Assembly: GCA_016342745.1 (NCBI GenBank)
Contig: JAEINT010000001.1
Location: 62,001 to 126,000, forward strand
DNA: 64,000 nucleotides
Source of the DNA: Labilibaculum sp.
Lineage (GTDB): Bacteria; Bacteroidota; Bacteroidia; Bacteroidales; Marinifilaceae
Direction of reading: 5' to 3'
The position numbers and the translations under genes are program-made. Shown in pieces: positions 42,965 to 52,017 of the stretch. Position 1 is the first letter of the stretch, and the number at the start of each line of letters is the position of its first letter. The notes beneath the pieces are model-generated. The model did no database searches and had not been told where the DNA came from. It was given only the letters and a program-made list of their open reading frames with translations.

Positions 42965-43438
42965 ATGTCTGGTTATTCATATGTAACAGCCGAAGGACTA
43001 AAAAAGTTAAGAGCAGAATTGGAACAACTTGAGACCATCGAGCGTCCAAACATATCTAAGCAAATTGGAGAAGCAATCGACAAAGGTGATTTGTCGGAAA
43101 ATGCAGAATACGATGCCGCAAAAGAAGCTCAAGGATTATTAGAGGCAAAAATTGCACAATTAAGAGGTATTGTTGCAAATAGTAGGGTTATTGATGAGAC
43201 TAAAATTGATACATCGAAAGTTCAGATGATGAATAAAGTTACCATTAAGAACCAAAAGAATGGAGCTGTTATGACCTATACTTTAGTATCTGAAACAGAA
43301 GCAGATTTTAAGCAAGGAAAACTTTCTATCAATACACCAATTGCAAAAGGTTTAATTGGTAAGGTTGTTGGTGATATTGTTGAAATTCAGGTTCCAAATG
43401 GTCTAATACCATTCGAAATTGTTGATATTTCTATCTAA
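42965..43438 (+). CDS. greA: Transcription elongation factor GreA
   Basis: This 157-residue GreA has the N-terminal coiled coil (GLKKLRAELEQLETIERPNISKQIGEAIDKGDLSENAEYDAAKEAQ) whose acidic tip (DLSENAEYDAAK) stimulates transcript cleavage by RNA polymerase. Its C-terminal FKBP-like domain has NTPIAKGLIGKVVGDIVEI. It is preceded by a strong ribosome binding site (AGGAGG, about 42954-42959) and is followed by a HIT-family gene. Confidence 0.97.
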   Translation: MSGYSYVTAEGLKKLRAELEQLETIERPNISKQIGEAIDKGDLSENAEYDAAKEAQGLLEAKIAQLRGIVANSRVIDETKIDTSKVQMMNKVTIKNQKNGAVMTYTLVSETEADFKQGKLSINTPIAKGLIGKVVGDIVEIQVPNGLIPFEIVDISI

Positions 43439-43468
43439 TTAAGCTTTAAAATCATAAAATAAATAAAC

Positions 43469-43861
43469 ATGGCTTCAATTTTCACAAAAATAATTAATGG
43501 CGAGATTCCTTGTCATAAAATTGCAGAAGATGAAAACTATTTTGCCTTTTTGGATATTAGTCCACTGGCATTAGGTCATACCTTGGTTATACCAAAACAA
43601 GAGGTAGATTATATTTTTGATTTAGAAGATGATGTCTTAAGTGGCTTACATATTTTTGCAAAAAAAGTAGCTAAAGCGGTTGAGAAAACAATGCCATGCA
43701 AGCGAATAGGTGTTGCGGTTATTGGAATTGAAGTTCCACACACGCACATTCATTTAGTGCCATTAAATAAGATTGGTGATTTAAATTTTGCAAACCAAAA
43801 ATTGGAAGTTTCTGCTGAGCAGTTAGCTGAGATTGCCGATAAGATTCGAAAGAATTTTTAA
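43469..43861 (+). CDS. HIT family nucleotide-binding protein
   Basis: This 130-residue protein has the histidine-triad motif HTHIHLVPL (about residues 91-99) and the ASIFTKIINGEIPCHKIAEDE opening typical of HinT/Hint-type phosphoramidate hydrolases. It hydrolyses adenosine phosphoramidates or related nucleotides; the exact substrate is unknown. It is cotranscribed with greA, 30 bases after it. Confidence 0.94.
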   Translation: MASIFTKIINGEIPCHKIAEDENYFAFLDISPLALGHTLVIPKQEVDYIFDLEDDVLSGLHIFAKKVAKAVEKTMPCKRIGVAVIGIEVPHTHIHLVPLNKIGDLNFANQKLEVSAEQLAEIADKIRKNF

Positions 43862-43882
43862 TGAATTAAAATATAGAATACG

Positions 43883-43912
43883 AAAGCCGCTTCATTTGGA
43901 GCGGCTTTTTTT
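43883..43912. terminator. Bidirectional terminator between the HIT gene and ruvC
   Basis: AAAGCCGCT (43883-43891) / AGCGGCTTT (43900-43908) is followed by T residues on the plus strand. The convergent ruvC gene ends five bases further on, so it may serve both. Confidence 0.8.
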
Positions 43913-43916
43913 ATGC

Positions 43917-44471
43917 TTATTTCTTTATTCTATCTGGATTTTTTTTCGCAAAGTCGGCCCAAGAAGTTGGTTTTGCTTTTGCCAAAGGATTATTCCCTTG
44001 AAAGAAGTGACACATGGCTATTGCGATGGCATCCGTTTCATCTGAGTTTTGCGGAAAATCTTTCATCTTAAAAAATCGCTGAAGAATGGTTGCCATTTGT
44101 TCCTTTGAGGCAAGCCCAGTACCTGTAATCGCCAATTTTATTTTTTTTGGAGCATACTCAAAAATAGGAATGTTGCGATGCAGGGCAGCAGATATTGCAA
44201 CCCCCTGAGCTCTTCCCAATTTCAACATTGATTGTACATTTTTGCCGAAAAACTGTGACTCAATAGCCAGTTCATCAGGATGGTATTCATCGATAACCTG
44301 CAAAGTTCGCTGGAATATTTTTTGAAGCTTAATATATGGGTCCGTGATTTTTTTCATGTCTACGACTCCAGAAACTAAGATTTGTGGTTTTTTATCAACA
44401 ACTCTTATGAGTCCGTAACCCATTAAATTGGTCCCTGGGTCAATGCCCATTATAATTCTGTCGTTACTCAA
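43917..44471 (-). CDS. ruvC: Holliday junction resolvase RuvC
   Basis: This 184-residue RuvC has the acidic catalytic residues in expected places: GIDPGTN near the start (Asp10), ELAIESQFFGKN (Glu), and the C-terminal SDETDAIAIAMCHF (two Asp/Glu). It cleaves Holliday junctions made during recombination. It overlaps the upstream EamA transporter gene by eight bases. Confidence 0.96.
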   Translation of the reverse strand: MSNDRIIMGIDPGTNLMGYGLIRVVDKKPQILVSGVVDMKKITDPYIKLQKIFQRTLQVIDEYHPDELAIESQFFGKNVQSMLKLGRAQGVAISAALHRNIPIFEYAPKKIKLAITGTGLASKEQMATILQRFFKMKDFPQNSDETDAIAIAMCHFFQGNNPLAKAKPTSWADFAKKNPDRIKK

Positions 44472-45357
44472 TTGAATTGGCTTTTTTTACGAATTTTTGT
44501 AGAACAATTCCCAAGATTATTAAACCCAGTCCCACAAGAGTACTAATATAGATAGATTCTCCGATAATCAGATAAAGAAAGAACATGGAAATAAATGGGC
44601 TTAAAAATACCAGATTACTTATTTTATCAGTGGAACTTGTACTCTTCATAGCTTTAAGCCAAAAAAGATAAGCCAAGCCACACTCTACCAATCCAATGTA
44701 AATTGTAGCAAGAATGCTCTTCGTGTTTGGAAGTTGAAATTCACCAAAAAAAGAAATGAATAGTAAAGTGTATCCAAATCCAAAAACAAAATTTAGAAAA
44801 AGCTTTTCTTTTTCCTCTCGCTGATCACGAACATTAAAGATCCAGTAGAGAGCCCAAAAAATGGAGCTAACTAAAGCCAGTAAAACACCTAGGTTATTTG
44901 GTGTTTCTATCGATGTAAAAGACCCTTTGTTTGCAATTACAAGAACACCGGAAAAGCTTAGTAAAATGCATAAAATACTTTTATACCCAATTCGCTGTTT
45001 CAGAAGAGGAATCGAAAGCAAGACAAGTGTAATTGGCCAAATGTAATTAAGACTTAAAGCAAATTGTGCTGGAATAATCGAGTAAGCTTTTAGGAGCACT
45101 AAATAGTATAAAAAAGGATTTAGGAAACCCAAACTTGCCGATCGTAAGTAATCTTTTTTAGTTCCAGAGAATGCTTTTTTAAATTGAGATGAAAACAAAA
45201 GTAAGCTTCCCAAAAAAAGCATTGCAACTGCAGATGAAATTAACAGAAGATGCATAAAATCCATACCTGCTAAAGCAATTTTAAAGGCTGTAGCAACTGT
45301 CGACCAGCAAAGAATTGCGGATAGGGCGTAGATGTATGCTTTGCTCTGTAATTTCAA
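44464..45357 (-). CDS. EamA/DMT-superfamily transporter
   Basis: This 297-residue inner-membrane protein has ten predicted helices in two EamA repeats, as in drug/metabolite exporters of the RhaT/YdcZ type (ILCWSTVATAFKIALAGMDFMHLL at the start, GLVECGLAYLFWLKAMK in the second repeat). The substrate is unknown. The reading frame begins at TTG (45357) and lies ten bases after the DUF4286 stop, so non-ATG initiation is likely. Confidence 0.85.
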   Translation of the reverse strand: MKLQSKAYIYALSAILCWSTVATAFKIALAGMDFMHLLLISSAVAMLFLGSLLLFSSQFKKAFSGTKKDYLRSASLGFLNPFLYYLVLLKAYSIIPAQFALSLNYIWPITLVLLSIPLLKQRIGYKSILCILLSFSGVLVIANKGSFTSIETPNNLGVLLALVSSIFWALYWIFNVRDQREEKEKLFLNFVFGFGYTLLFISFFGEFQLPNTKSILATIYIGLVECGLAYLFWLKAMKSTSSTDKISNLVFLSPFISMFFLYLIIGESIYISTLVGLGLIILGIVLQKFVKKANSIE

Positions 45358-45367
45358 AATATTCGAT

Positions 45368-45670
45368 TTAGACCTCTTCTAAAAGAGATGAGAAAGTCAT
45401 TACCTGATTTCGAAATTTGGCATCGAAAACTGCTTTTGTTTTAGGTTCAAAGCTAGTGTGATACTTGTTGAACAATTCTCGAGACTTAAAAAGTAATTGC
45501 AAAGAAAAGGTCAATCCTCCATCTTCAGTTGCAACCATTACTTTACAAAAATAACTCGACGAGAAAGTTCCTGTTTCTTTTAGCAAAGGGATAAATTTAG
45601 TTTTCATCCATTCACAAAAACTTTCTTCCATTGTATCCTCAATCAAGAAGCTTGTATTGTATATTATCAT
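45368..45670 (-). CDS. DUF4286 family protein
   Basis: This 100-residue protein matches DUF4286 of Bacteroidota: MIIYNTSFLIEDTMEESFCEWMK at the start and a ferredoxin-like alpha/beta pattern with an aromatic-rich middle (SLQLLFKSRELFNKY). The ATG at 45670 was chosen; eight unconserved codons lie upstream. The function is unknown. It lies in a unit with the TPR protein, EamA transporter and ruvC. Confidence 0.85.
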   Translation of the reverse strand: MIIYNTSFLIEDTMEESFCEWMKTKFIPLLKETGTFSSSYFCKVMVATEDGGLTFSLQLLFKSRELFNKYHTSFEPKTKAVFDAKFRNQVMTFSSLLEEV

Positions 45671-45708
45671 TAGTTGTTTTTTTATTTTGTGCAAAGATAT
45701 CTTAAATA

Positions 45709-47526
45709 TTACTTTCTAAAGGCTTCTAGTCGTTTTCTTGCATCAACCGAGAAAATACTATCAGGATATTCAGTTACAATTGTTTTGTAGTTTTCTTTTG
45801 CTTTTTCGGGCTTTTGCAGCTTTTCAAATAATTCAGCTTGAACGAATAAGGCCTTTGCGGCTATGGATTCATATGGATGTTCATTAACAATGGCATCTAA
45901 AGCTTCATTGGCCAAATCCATTTTGTTTGCCTTATGATAAATTTCGTAGAGCTTAAAATAGGCTTCATCGCTAAGAGAATGTCCTGTGTGATTTTTAAGA
46001 AGATCTTCAAATTTTAAAATGGCTAAAGAATCTTTGCGTTGATAGATTAAAAAATCAGCAGCAGCATATAATTTTATTGCTGTATAGCTCGTGTCCAAGG
46101 TGGTGTTATCGCTTATCAATTGCGATAGTGAAATGGCATCGTTGGCAATTAATTTCGAAGTACTGCCTTTTAATGCATCAAGCTGTGCTTTCGCCCAAAT
46201 TACTTCCCCCATATAATAGGAAACCTTTGCCTTTTTAAATTTAGCATCGAAACCAAGCTCATTGTTTCTGTTCGATTTTTCAATTTGGGAGTAAAGTAAA
46301 ATCGCATCCCATTTATCATCTGCGAATAATTTTGTGTCTGCTAATTCTAATTTTAACCTTGATTTATTCAAGCTATTAATTCCTTTTTTTGCCAATGTTC
46401 TCTCTAATAATTCGATTGATTTATCAGGATTTAGTAAATAGAAAGAATTGATATGTGCATATTGAATTACGCTAGATATTGCTTTTAAATAATTCGCTTC
46501 TGTCTCAAAGAATTTTTGATACCGTTCTGATAATTCGATCCAAACATCCTTAGAATAGGAATTTTGCTCTTCCAGAGTTTGGTACCTGGTTTCCAAATCG
46601 CCCATTTGAGCAGATAAGTATTTTGGTGCTGATTCACCTTTATCAATCACCAATTGAAAGCACTTAAGGGCTGTTTCATAATCGTGATTAGTTCTGGCTG
46701 CATTTGCTAAAGCTAGTAAGCGTGTGCCATCTTCATTCTTCAATAAATCTAAGGATCTGGCTTGGGTAAAGGCAGCTTTAAATTGCTTTTTCTGCATAAA
46801 ATACCAAAGTAACAGTTCTTTAAAAGCTAGATTGTCAGATTGGGTTTGGATTTTTTGTAAGAGTTGATTTTTTAGAATTGGATCAAGACTTGAATTAATA
46901 TCCTGCAAAAGGGCCGATTGAAGTCGGTTTTGAATTTGTTTGTTTAGGTTTGGATCGATCGTTAATGCCAATAGGTATTCCGAAACCATTTTCTCGAAAT
47001 CTCTTTGCGAAAGAAATACATTGGCCAATTCAAGATGAAAAACGTGATCCTGCTTAAGGATTTCGCGCCCTTTCAAATAAGTTTTTATGGCATAATCATA
47101 TTCTCGTTTACTGATAAAAGAATTTGCTATGCTTGTAATTTGGCTTTTTACCGGAATTAATTTATCCAGTACTTTGTTGTATTGGTTTAGGTGTTTTTCA
47201 TTTTCTCCAGCCTTTTTATACAGAAAGCCCAAGGCAATTAAAAAACTTCGGTCGTCCGGATTTTTCTTAATCTCCTTTTTAATTGCTTTTTCTGCCTCTT
47301 GAAAATTTTCCAATTGAATTAAGCAATCAATATAGTAGTTGAAATAAGTTTTGGAGCGAGTTGCTTTGTGCAAATTAAAAAACAAAGAAGCTGCTGGCTG
47401 ATATTCCTTATCTCTGAAGTAACCAAAGGCCAATTGACTATCGGTTTGAATACGATTTTGAGAAAAGGCATGTTCTGATCCCAAGAAGGAGATAAGGAGC
47501 AGGAAGCTAATTAAGAATTTTTTCAA
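45709..47526 (-). CDS. Secreted tetratricopeptide-repeat protein
   Basis: This 605-residue protein consists of tandem helical TPR-like repeats (for instance FGYFRDKEYQPAASLF, IDCLIQLENFQEAEKAIKK, and the C-terminal DLANEALDAIVNEHPYESIAAKALFVQAELFEKLQKPEKAKENYK). No catalytic residues are seen; it is probably a periplasmic scaffold. Start choice: a TTG at 47526 opens a clean signal peptide (MKKFLISFLLLISFLGSEHAFSQ). The first ATG at 47595 lies inside the serS terminator and would put 23 non-signal residues in front. It is first in a unit with DUF4286, EamA and ruvC. Confidence 0.8.
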   Translation of the reverse strand: MKKFLISFLLLISFLGSEHAFSQNRIQTDSQLAFGYFRDKEYQPAASLFFNLHKATRSKTYFNYYIDCLIQLENFQEAEKAIKKEIKKNPDDRSFLIALGFLYKKAGENEKHLNQYNKVLDKLIPVKSQITSIANSFISKREYDYAIKTYLKGREILKQDHVFHLELANVFLSQRDFEKMVSEYLLALTIDPNLNKQIQNRLQSALLQDINSSLDPILKNQLLQKIQTQSDNLAFKELLLWYFMQKKQFKAAFTQARSLDLLKNEDGTRLLALANAARTNHDYETALKCFQLVIDKGESAPKYLSAQMGDLETRYQTLEEQNSYSKDVWIELSERYQKFFETEANYLKAISSVIQYAHINSFYLLNPDKSIELLERTLAKKGINSLNKSRLKLELADTKLFADDKWDAILLYSQIEKSNRNNELGFDAKFKKAKVSYYMGEVIWAKAQLDALKGSTSKLIANDAISLSQLISDNTTLDTSYTAIKLYAAADFLIYQRKDSLAILKFEDLLKNHTGHSLSDEAYFKLYEIYHKANKMDLANEALDAIVNEHPYESIAAKALFVQAELFEKLQKPEKAKENYKTIVTEYPDSIFSVDARKRLEAFRK

Positions 47527-47560
47527 AGCAGGATTTTTAATGATACAATAATCAAAAATA

Positions 47561-47592
47561 TAAAAAAAGCCCGGTTGTTTAGAACCGGGCTT
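47561..47592 (-). terminator. serS terminator
   Basis: AAGCCCGGTT (47567-47576) / AACCGGGCTT (47583-47592) with a six-base loop has a seven-A run giving a minus-strand T tract. It ends the serS transcript just before the TPR protein gene. Confidence 0.85.
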
Positions 47593-47612
47593 CAAAATTA
47601 AGTAAATATCCT

Positions 47613-48887
47613 TTAGTCAATTAAGTCAAATCCTGTATATGGAACCAATACTTTAGGAATTTTAATTCCTTCAGGTGTTTGGTTGTTTTCCAATAGGGCA
47701 GCTAAAATACGTGGTAAAGCAAGTGCACTACCGTTTAGCGTATGAGCCAATTGAGGTTTTTTCATTTCTTTTCCTTTGAATCGTAATTTTAAGCGATTCG
47801 ACTGGTAAGCTTCGAAATTAGAAACAGAACTAACTTCTAACCATTTGTCTTGTGCTGCTGAGAATACTTCAAAGTCGAAGGTAAGAGCAGCAGTAAAACT
47901 TGTGTCTCCACCACATAGGCGAAGCTGACGGTATGGTAATTCTAATTTCTGTATAATGCTCTCAACATGTTCAACCATGCCTGTAAGAGCTTCATATGAT
48001 TTATCTGGATGTTGCAATTGAACGATTTCAACTTTATCGAATTGGTGTAAGCGATTTAAACCACGAACATCTTTTCCATACGATCCAGCTTCTCTTCTAA
48101 AACATGCAGAGTAAGCTGTGTTTTTAACTGGGAAATCTTCTTCCTTAAGAATAACATCACGATAGATATTTGTAACAGGAACTTCTGCAGTTGGAATCAA
48201 ATACAAATTGTCTTCTGTTACGTGGTACATCTGACCTTCTTTATCAGGTAACTGACCTGTACCATATCCTGATGCTTCATTTACCAACAATGGAGGAGTT
48301 ACTTCTTCGTAACCAGCTTTTCGATTCTCATCCAAAAAGAAATTGATTAAAGCTCTTTGAAGAATAGCGCCTTTTCCTCGGAATAATGGAAAACCTGCTC
48401 CTGTGATTTTGTTACCCAATTCAAAATCAATGATGTTGTATTTTTTTGCTAATTCCCAATGAGGAATAGCCTTTTCGTGAAGCTTAGGCATTTCTCCACA
48501 AGTTTTTTCTATTACATTTTCTTCTTCACCTTTACCTGCAGGAACAGATGGGTGAGGAATATTTGGAATTTGAAGCAAAAGATCGCTCAATTCTTGAAGG
48601 ATAGCATTCTGAATTGAATTTAATTCAGCAATCGCCTCTTTTAATTCACCTGTTTTAGCCTTAGCAGTATTAGCTTCTTCAACTTTACCACTTTTAAAAA
48701 GCATTCCGATTTCTTTCGATAAAGCATTCATTTCAGCCGAATTAGCATCTAGCTTAATTTGGTTTGCTTTTCTTTTTTCGTCAAGAATAGTGATTTTATC
48801 AAAGATTTCTTTCGCATCGAAATTCTTGATTTTAAGGGCTTCAATAGCTTCCTCTTTGTTTTCCTGTATGTATTTAAGACTTAGCAT
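47613..48887 (-). CDS. serS: Seryl-tRNA synthetase
   Basis: This 424-residue class II synthetase has an N-terminal helical arm (about residues 27-105), then motif 2 (ACFRREAGSYGKDVRGLNRLHQFDKVE) and motif 3 (NGSALALPRILAALLENNQ). It charges tRNA-Ser in the cytoplasm. Length and motif order are standard. Confidence 0.97.
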   Translation of the reverse strand: MLSLKYIQENKEEAIEALKIKNFDAKEIFDKITILDEKRKANQIKLDANSAEMNALSKEIGMLFKSGKVEEANTAKAKTGELKEAIAELNSIQNAILQELSDLLLQIPNIPHPSVPAGKGEEENVIEKTCGEMPKLHEKAIPHWELAKKYNIIDFELGNKITGAGFPLFRGKGAILQRALINFFLDENRKAGYEEVTPPLLVNEASGYGTGQLPDKEGQMYHVTEDNLYLIPTAEVPVTNIYRDVILKEEDFPVKNTAYSACFRREAGSYGKDVRGLNRLHQFDKVEIVQLQHPDKSYEALTGMVEHVESIIQKLELPYRQLRLCGGDTSFTAALTFDFEVFSAAQDKWLEVSSVSNFEAYQSNRLKLRFKGKEMKKPQLAHTLNGSALALPRILAALLENNQTPEGIKIPKVLVPYTGFDLID

Positions 48888-48936
48888 CGGTAACTTTTGT
48901 AAATGATTATATCTAAAACTTCAAGGTGTAAAAATA

Positions 48937-48976
48937 AAAAAATCTCCTGTCTTTACATTAAATAAAGCAGGAGATT
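48937..48976 (-). terminator. rplU-rpmA operon terminator
   Basis: The long stem AATCTCCTG.CTTTA (48941-48955) / TAAAGCAGGAGATT (48963-48976) runs into a T tract on the minus strand. Confidence 0.8.
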
Positions 48977-48999
48977 CTAATATTTTAAAGCTAAATAAA

Positions 49000-49260
49000 C
49001 TATTCAGCTAATGGTTCAATAGAAACGAAAGATTTGTTATCTCTCTTTTTTCTGAAAACTACAGTTCCATTAGTTAATGCAAATAGAGTGTGATCTTTAC
49101 CCATACCTACGTTTTCACCTGGATTGTGTTTTGTTCCTCTCTGACGAACAAGGATGTTTCCTGATTGAGCAACTTGCCCACCGAAAATCTTAACTCCCAA
49201 TCGCTTACTTTCCGATTCTCTACCGTTTCTAGAACTACCGGCTCCTTTTTTATGTGCCAT
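49000..49260 (-). CDS. rpmA: 50S ribosomal protein L27
   Basis: This 86-residue L27 has the standard N-terminus [23 protein letters not shown] and [22 protein letters not shown]. There is no N-terminal propeptide of the Firmicutes kind. It lies 19 bases downstream of rplU in a two-gene operon. Confidence 0.98.
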   Translation of the reverse strand: MAHKKGAGSSRNGRESESKRLGVKIFGGQVAQSGNILVRQRGTKHNPGENVGMGKDHTLFALTNGTVVFRKKRDNKSFVSIEPLAE

Positions 49261-49279
49261 AATGTTATATTTTTAAGGA

Positions 49280-49591
49280 TTAAGCAACTATTTCTTCAAT
49301 TTGAATTTGTGTAAGGTCCTGACGGTGTCCGTTCAGTTTTCTGTATCCTTTTCTTCTTTTCTTCTTGAATACTTTTACCTTATCACCTCTTAAGTGAGAT
49401 AAAACCTTTACAGTTACTTTTGCTCCTTCAACTGTTGGAGCACCAACTACAACCTCACCATCATTATCCACTAAAAGGACTTTAGGGAATTCAACTTGTC
49501 CACCTTCTTCAGCAGCAAGTCTGTGAACGAAAATCTTTTGGTCTTTCTCAACTTTGAATTGCTGACCTGCGATTTCTACAATTACGTACAT
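49280..49591 (-). CDS. rplU: 50S ribosomal protein L21
   Basis: This 103-residue L21 begins [18 protein letters not shown] and ends [27 protein letters not shown]. Start choice: the ATG at 49591 matches the family. An upstream ATG at 49630 adds 13 residues not found in L21 and lies in a structured leader. A TTG-N19-TATTTTTG promoter lies about 95 bases upstream. Confidence 0.97.
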   Translation of the reverse strand: MYVIVEIAGQQFKVEKDQKIFVHRLAAEEGGQVEFPKVLLVDNDGEVVVGAPTVEGAKVTVKVLSHLRGDKVKVFKKKRRKGYRKLNGHRQDLTQIQIEEIVA

Positions 49592-49617
49592 TATTTCTAA
49601 TTTTACGGTTTGTTCCA

Positions 49618-49663
49618 GGGGGTGGGCCATTTAAACGCTAAATCTACCTCTTGGTGAACCCCC
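49618..49663 (-). promoter_or_regulatory. Candidate structured leader of rplU
   Basis: In the transcribed leader, ACCCCC and GGGGGT arms (plus-strand GGGGGT 49618-49623, ACCCCC 49658-49663) can pair around a 34-base loop. A second small hairpin CCGAA/TTCGG lies at 49662-49680 on its upstream side. Ribosomal protein operons are often autoregulated through such leaders. This one does not match a leader I know. Confidence 0.3.
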
Positions 49664-49684
49664 GAAGAAATTTATTTCGGATTG

Positions 49685-49714
49685 CAAAAATAAAAAAGAT
49701 TAATAGATAAACAA
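49685..49714 (-). promoter_or_regulatory. Promoter of the rplU-rpmA operon
   Basis: On the minus strand, TTG (49712-49714), 19 bases, then TATTTTTG (49685-49692) match the Bacteroidota -33/-7 consensus (TTG, TAnnTTTG). Confidence 0.6.
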
Positions 49715-50034
49715 AGTTTTAGGTCTATAAATGAACAGTTTGCTCTTCTTTTTTATTTTTTTAATTTCTTTGACCAAAATATTTTTCAAATATAAACTAT
49801 AAAAATAAACTTTACCTATATAGTTTTGGCTTTGTTTCGCTTTAATATGTATCTTCATATAAAACATTTTAAGCACAATATAGGAGGGCTATTTTTATAA
49901 AAAAATATACTTTTAAAAATTAGATGAATAATTTCCTGCTAAATATTAGTTGTTAATTTAAAGGAAATCAGTTTTCTATTTATGCAAAGAGGTAAGTTGA
50001 AGATTTAGGCTTCACTAATTTTTAAAACAATTCT
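49715..50034. other. AT-rich divergent region, no gene
   Basis: About 320 bases lie between the rplU promoter and the promoter of the nuclease-family gene. No open frame with a plausible start is seen. Confidence 0.6.
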
Positions 50035-50042
50035 TATATTTG
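50035..50042 (+). promoter_or_regulatory. -7 box ahead of the bifunctional nuclease gene
   Basis: TATATTTG matches the TAnnTTTG consensus. A clear -33 TTG is missing at the usual distance (TTC at 50011-50013). A ribosome binding site AGGAG precedes the ATG. Confidence 0.4.
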
Positions 50043-50076
50043 TTAAATTGATAGCTGATTAATTTTAGGAGTTTTT

Positions 50077-50694
50077 ATGGGTAAGATAAAGCTTAATGTA
50101 TTAGGATTGTCATACAGTCAGACTCAAACAGGAGCCTATGCACTGGTACTGTCTGAAGAGGATGGAGATCGGAGAATTCCTATAATAATAGGTGGTGTTG
50201 AAGCACAATCTATTGCCATTCAGTTAGAAGAATTAGCACCACCAAGACCATTAACACACGATTTGTTTAAGAGTTTTGCCGAAGCATTTACTGTAAATGT
50301 GGTAGAGGTAAATATTTATCGTCTTGAAGAGGGAATCTTTTATTCAGAATTGATTTGTGAAAAGGGAGCTAATCGAATTCGTATCGATTCAAGAACATCA
50401 GATGCGGTAGCTATAGCTTTAAGATTTAAGTGTCCGATTTACACAACCGATGAAATTATTGAGAAGGCGGGAATTGTACTAAGTATTGAAGGCGAAGCAC
50501 AAGAACCATCAATTGCAGCACCAAAAGAATCAGAATCAGAAATCGTGATGCCTTCGACTTCTGCAGGAAATCAATTTTCGGATTACTCTTTAGCTCAACT
50601 TACTGGAATGTTAGATGATGCCATTAAGGATGAAGATTACGAGAAGGCATCATTATTAAGGGATGAAATTGGAAGAAGAGGAGAGAAAAGTTAA
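50077..50694 (+). CDS. Bifunctional nuclease (DUF151) family protein with UVR-like tail
   Basis: This 205-residue protein has an N-terminal BFN/DUF151 domain (about residues 1-135: LVLSEEDGDRRIPIIIGGVEAQSIAIQLE, RPLTHDLF, DSRTSDAVAIALRFKCPIY). A linker follows, then a UvrB/UvrC-like UVR motif at the end (LAQLTGMLDDAIKDEDYEKASLLRDEI, about 170-196). Plant homologues show nuclease activity on RNA and DNA. The bacterial role is poorly known. Confidence 0.9.
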   Translation: MGKIKLNVLGLSYSQTQTGAYALVLSEEDGDRRIPIIIGGVEAQSIAIQLEELAPPRPLTHDLFKSFAEAFTVNVVEVNIYRLEEGIFYSELICEKGANRIRIDSRTSDAVAIALRFKCPIYTTDEIIEKAGIVLSIEGEAQEPSIAAPKESESEIVMPSTSAGNQFSDYSLAQLTGMLDDAIKDEDYEKASLLRDEIGRRGEKS

Positions 50695-50716
50695 TGATAT
50701 ACAAGATAACATCATA

Positions 50717-50750
50717 AAAAAACGGCAAGCTTTAAGCTTGCCGTTTTTTG
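50717..50750. terminator. Bidirectional terminator
   Basis: AACGGCAAGC (50721-50730) / GCTTGCCGTT (50736-50745) is flanked by an A run on the left and a T run on the right. It serves both the nuclease-family gene and the convergent MFS gene. Confidence 0.85.
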
Positions 50751-50760
50751 TATCTACAAT

Positions 50761-52017
50761 CTAGTGTTTTATATCAACCAGTTCTTTTGGATCATGTTTG
50801 TGTTTAAATAGTATGGCAAAGAAAATAGCAATTACCAATGAGTAGATGGCGAATGAATTCCAGATATCCATCCAAACAAAGTTTCCTTCTGCATTGGTAA
50901 AGAATGCTCCAATAATTATTCCACTAATCCATGAACCGAAAATAGCTCCAAATCCATTGGTCATCATCATAAATAAACCTTGTGCACTAGAGCGCATGCT
51001 TGAGTCGCACTGAGTTTCTACAAAAAGAGATCCTGAAATATTGAAAAAATCGAATGCCATTCCATAAATAATACAAGAAAGAATAATCATCCAAAGCCCA
51101 CCTTCTGGATCTCCATAAGCGAATAATCCAAAACGAAGAACCCACGCAATCATCGATATCAACATAACTTTTTTAATTCCAAATCGCTTTAAGAAGAAAG
51201 GGATGGCTAAAATGAAAAGAGTTTCTGATATTTGTGAGATTGACATGATAATCGTTGAGTATTCTACAACAAAAGAATCGGCATATTGAGGAATTTTTTC
51301 GAATTCAGTTAAGAATCGATCTCCATACATATTAGTTAATTGCAAGGCAGCACCTAGGAACATCGAGAATATAAAGAACAATGCCATTTTGTAATTCTTA
51401 AATAATTTAAAGGCATTTAATCCTAATGTTTCTGTTAAAGAAGCTCCGCTTGTACCTTGATTTTGCGGTTTGCATTGCGGCATTGTAAAGGAATATACCG
51501 CTAGAACAGCTGCGGCAATTGCAGCAATGTAAAACTGGTGATGTGTTGCTTTAAAACCACTTAAGTTGGTAACCCACATCGCAGCAATAAAACCGATGGT
51601 TCCCCAAACTCTAATCGGAGGAAATACCTTAATTACATCGTAATCGTTATTCTTTAGTATGGTATAAGAAATAGAATTCATTAAGGCAATTGTTGGCATG
51701 TAACAGATCATTGCTACCAAAACAACCGAAATAAATACAGTAGAATCATCAATAAATGGTAATACAGCTAGTGCAATACCGCCAAACAAATGAAGAATAC
51801 CGTATAATTTTTCTGCATTAATCCATCGGTCGGCAATAATTCCGGTAAGTGTTGGCATAAATAAGGACGAAATTCCCATTGTTGAGAAGACAGCACCAAA
51901 TTCTGCTGGTGACCATTGTTTCGTTCCAAACCAATAATTCGCAATTGTTATTAACCAAGCTCCCCAAACAAAAAATTGAAGGAAGTTCATTAATATCAGA
52001 CGATTTTTTATACCCAT
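50761..52017 (-). CDS. Nucleoside:H+ symporter (NupG-like MFS transporter)
   Basis: This 418-residue inner-membrane protein has 12 predicted helices and the nucleoside:proton symporter family start LMNFLQFFVWGAWLITIANY...WSPAEFGAVFSTMGISSLFMPTLTGIIADRWI. The family imports nucleosides. The neighbouring nucleoside-gate and thymidylate genes give weak contextual support. The exact substrates are not known. Confidence 0.88.
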   Translation of the reverse strand: MGIKNRLILMNFLQFFVWGAWLITIANYWFGTKQWSPAEFGAVFSTMGISSLFMPTLTGIIADRWINAEKLYGILHLFGGIALAVLPFIDDSTVFISVVLVAMICYMPTIALMNSISYTILKNNDYDVIKVFPPIRVWGTIGFIAAMWVTNLSGFKATHHQFYIAAIAAAVLAVYSFTMPQCKPQNQGTSGASLTETLGLNAFKLFKNYKMALFFIFSMFLGAALQLTNMYGDRFLTEFEKIPQYADSFVVEYSTIIMSISQISETLFILAIPFFLKRFGIKKVMLISMIAWVLRFGLFAYGDPEGGLWMIILSCIIYGMAFDFFNISGSLFVETQCDSSMRSSAQGLFMMMTNGFGAIFGSWISGIIIGAFFTNAEGNFVWMDIWNSFAIYSLVIAIFFAILFKHKHDPKELVDIKH

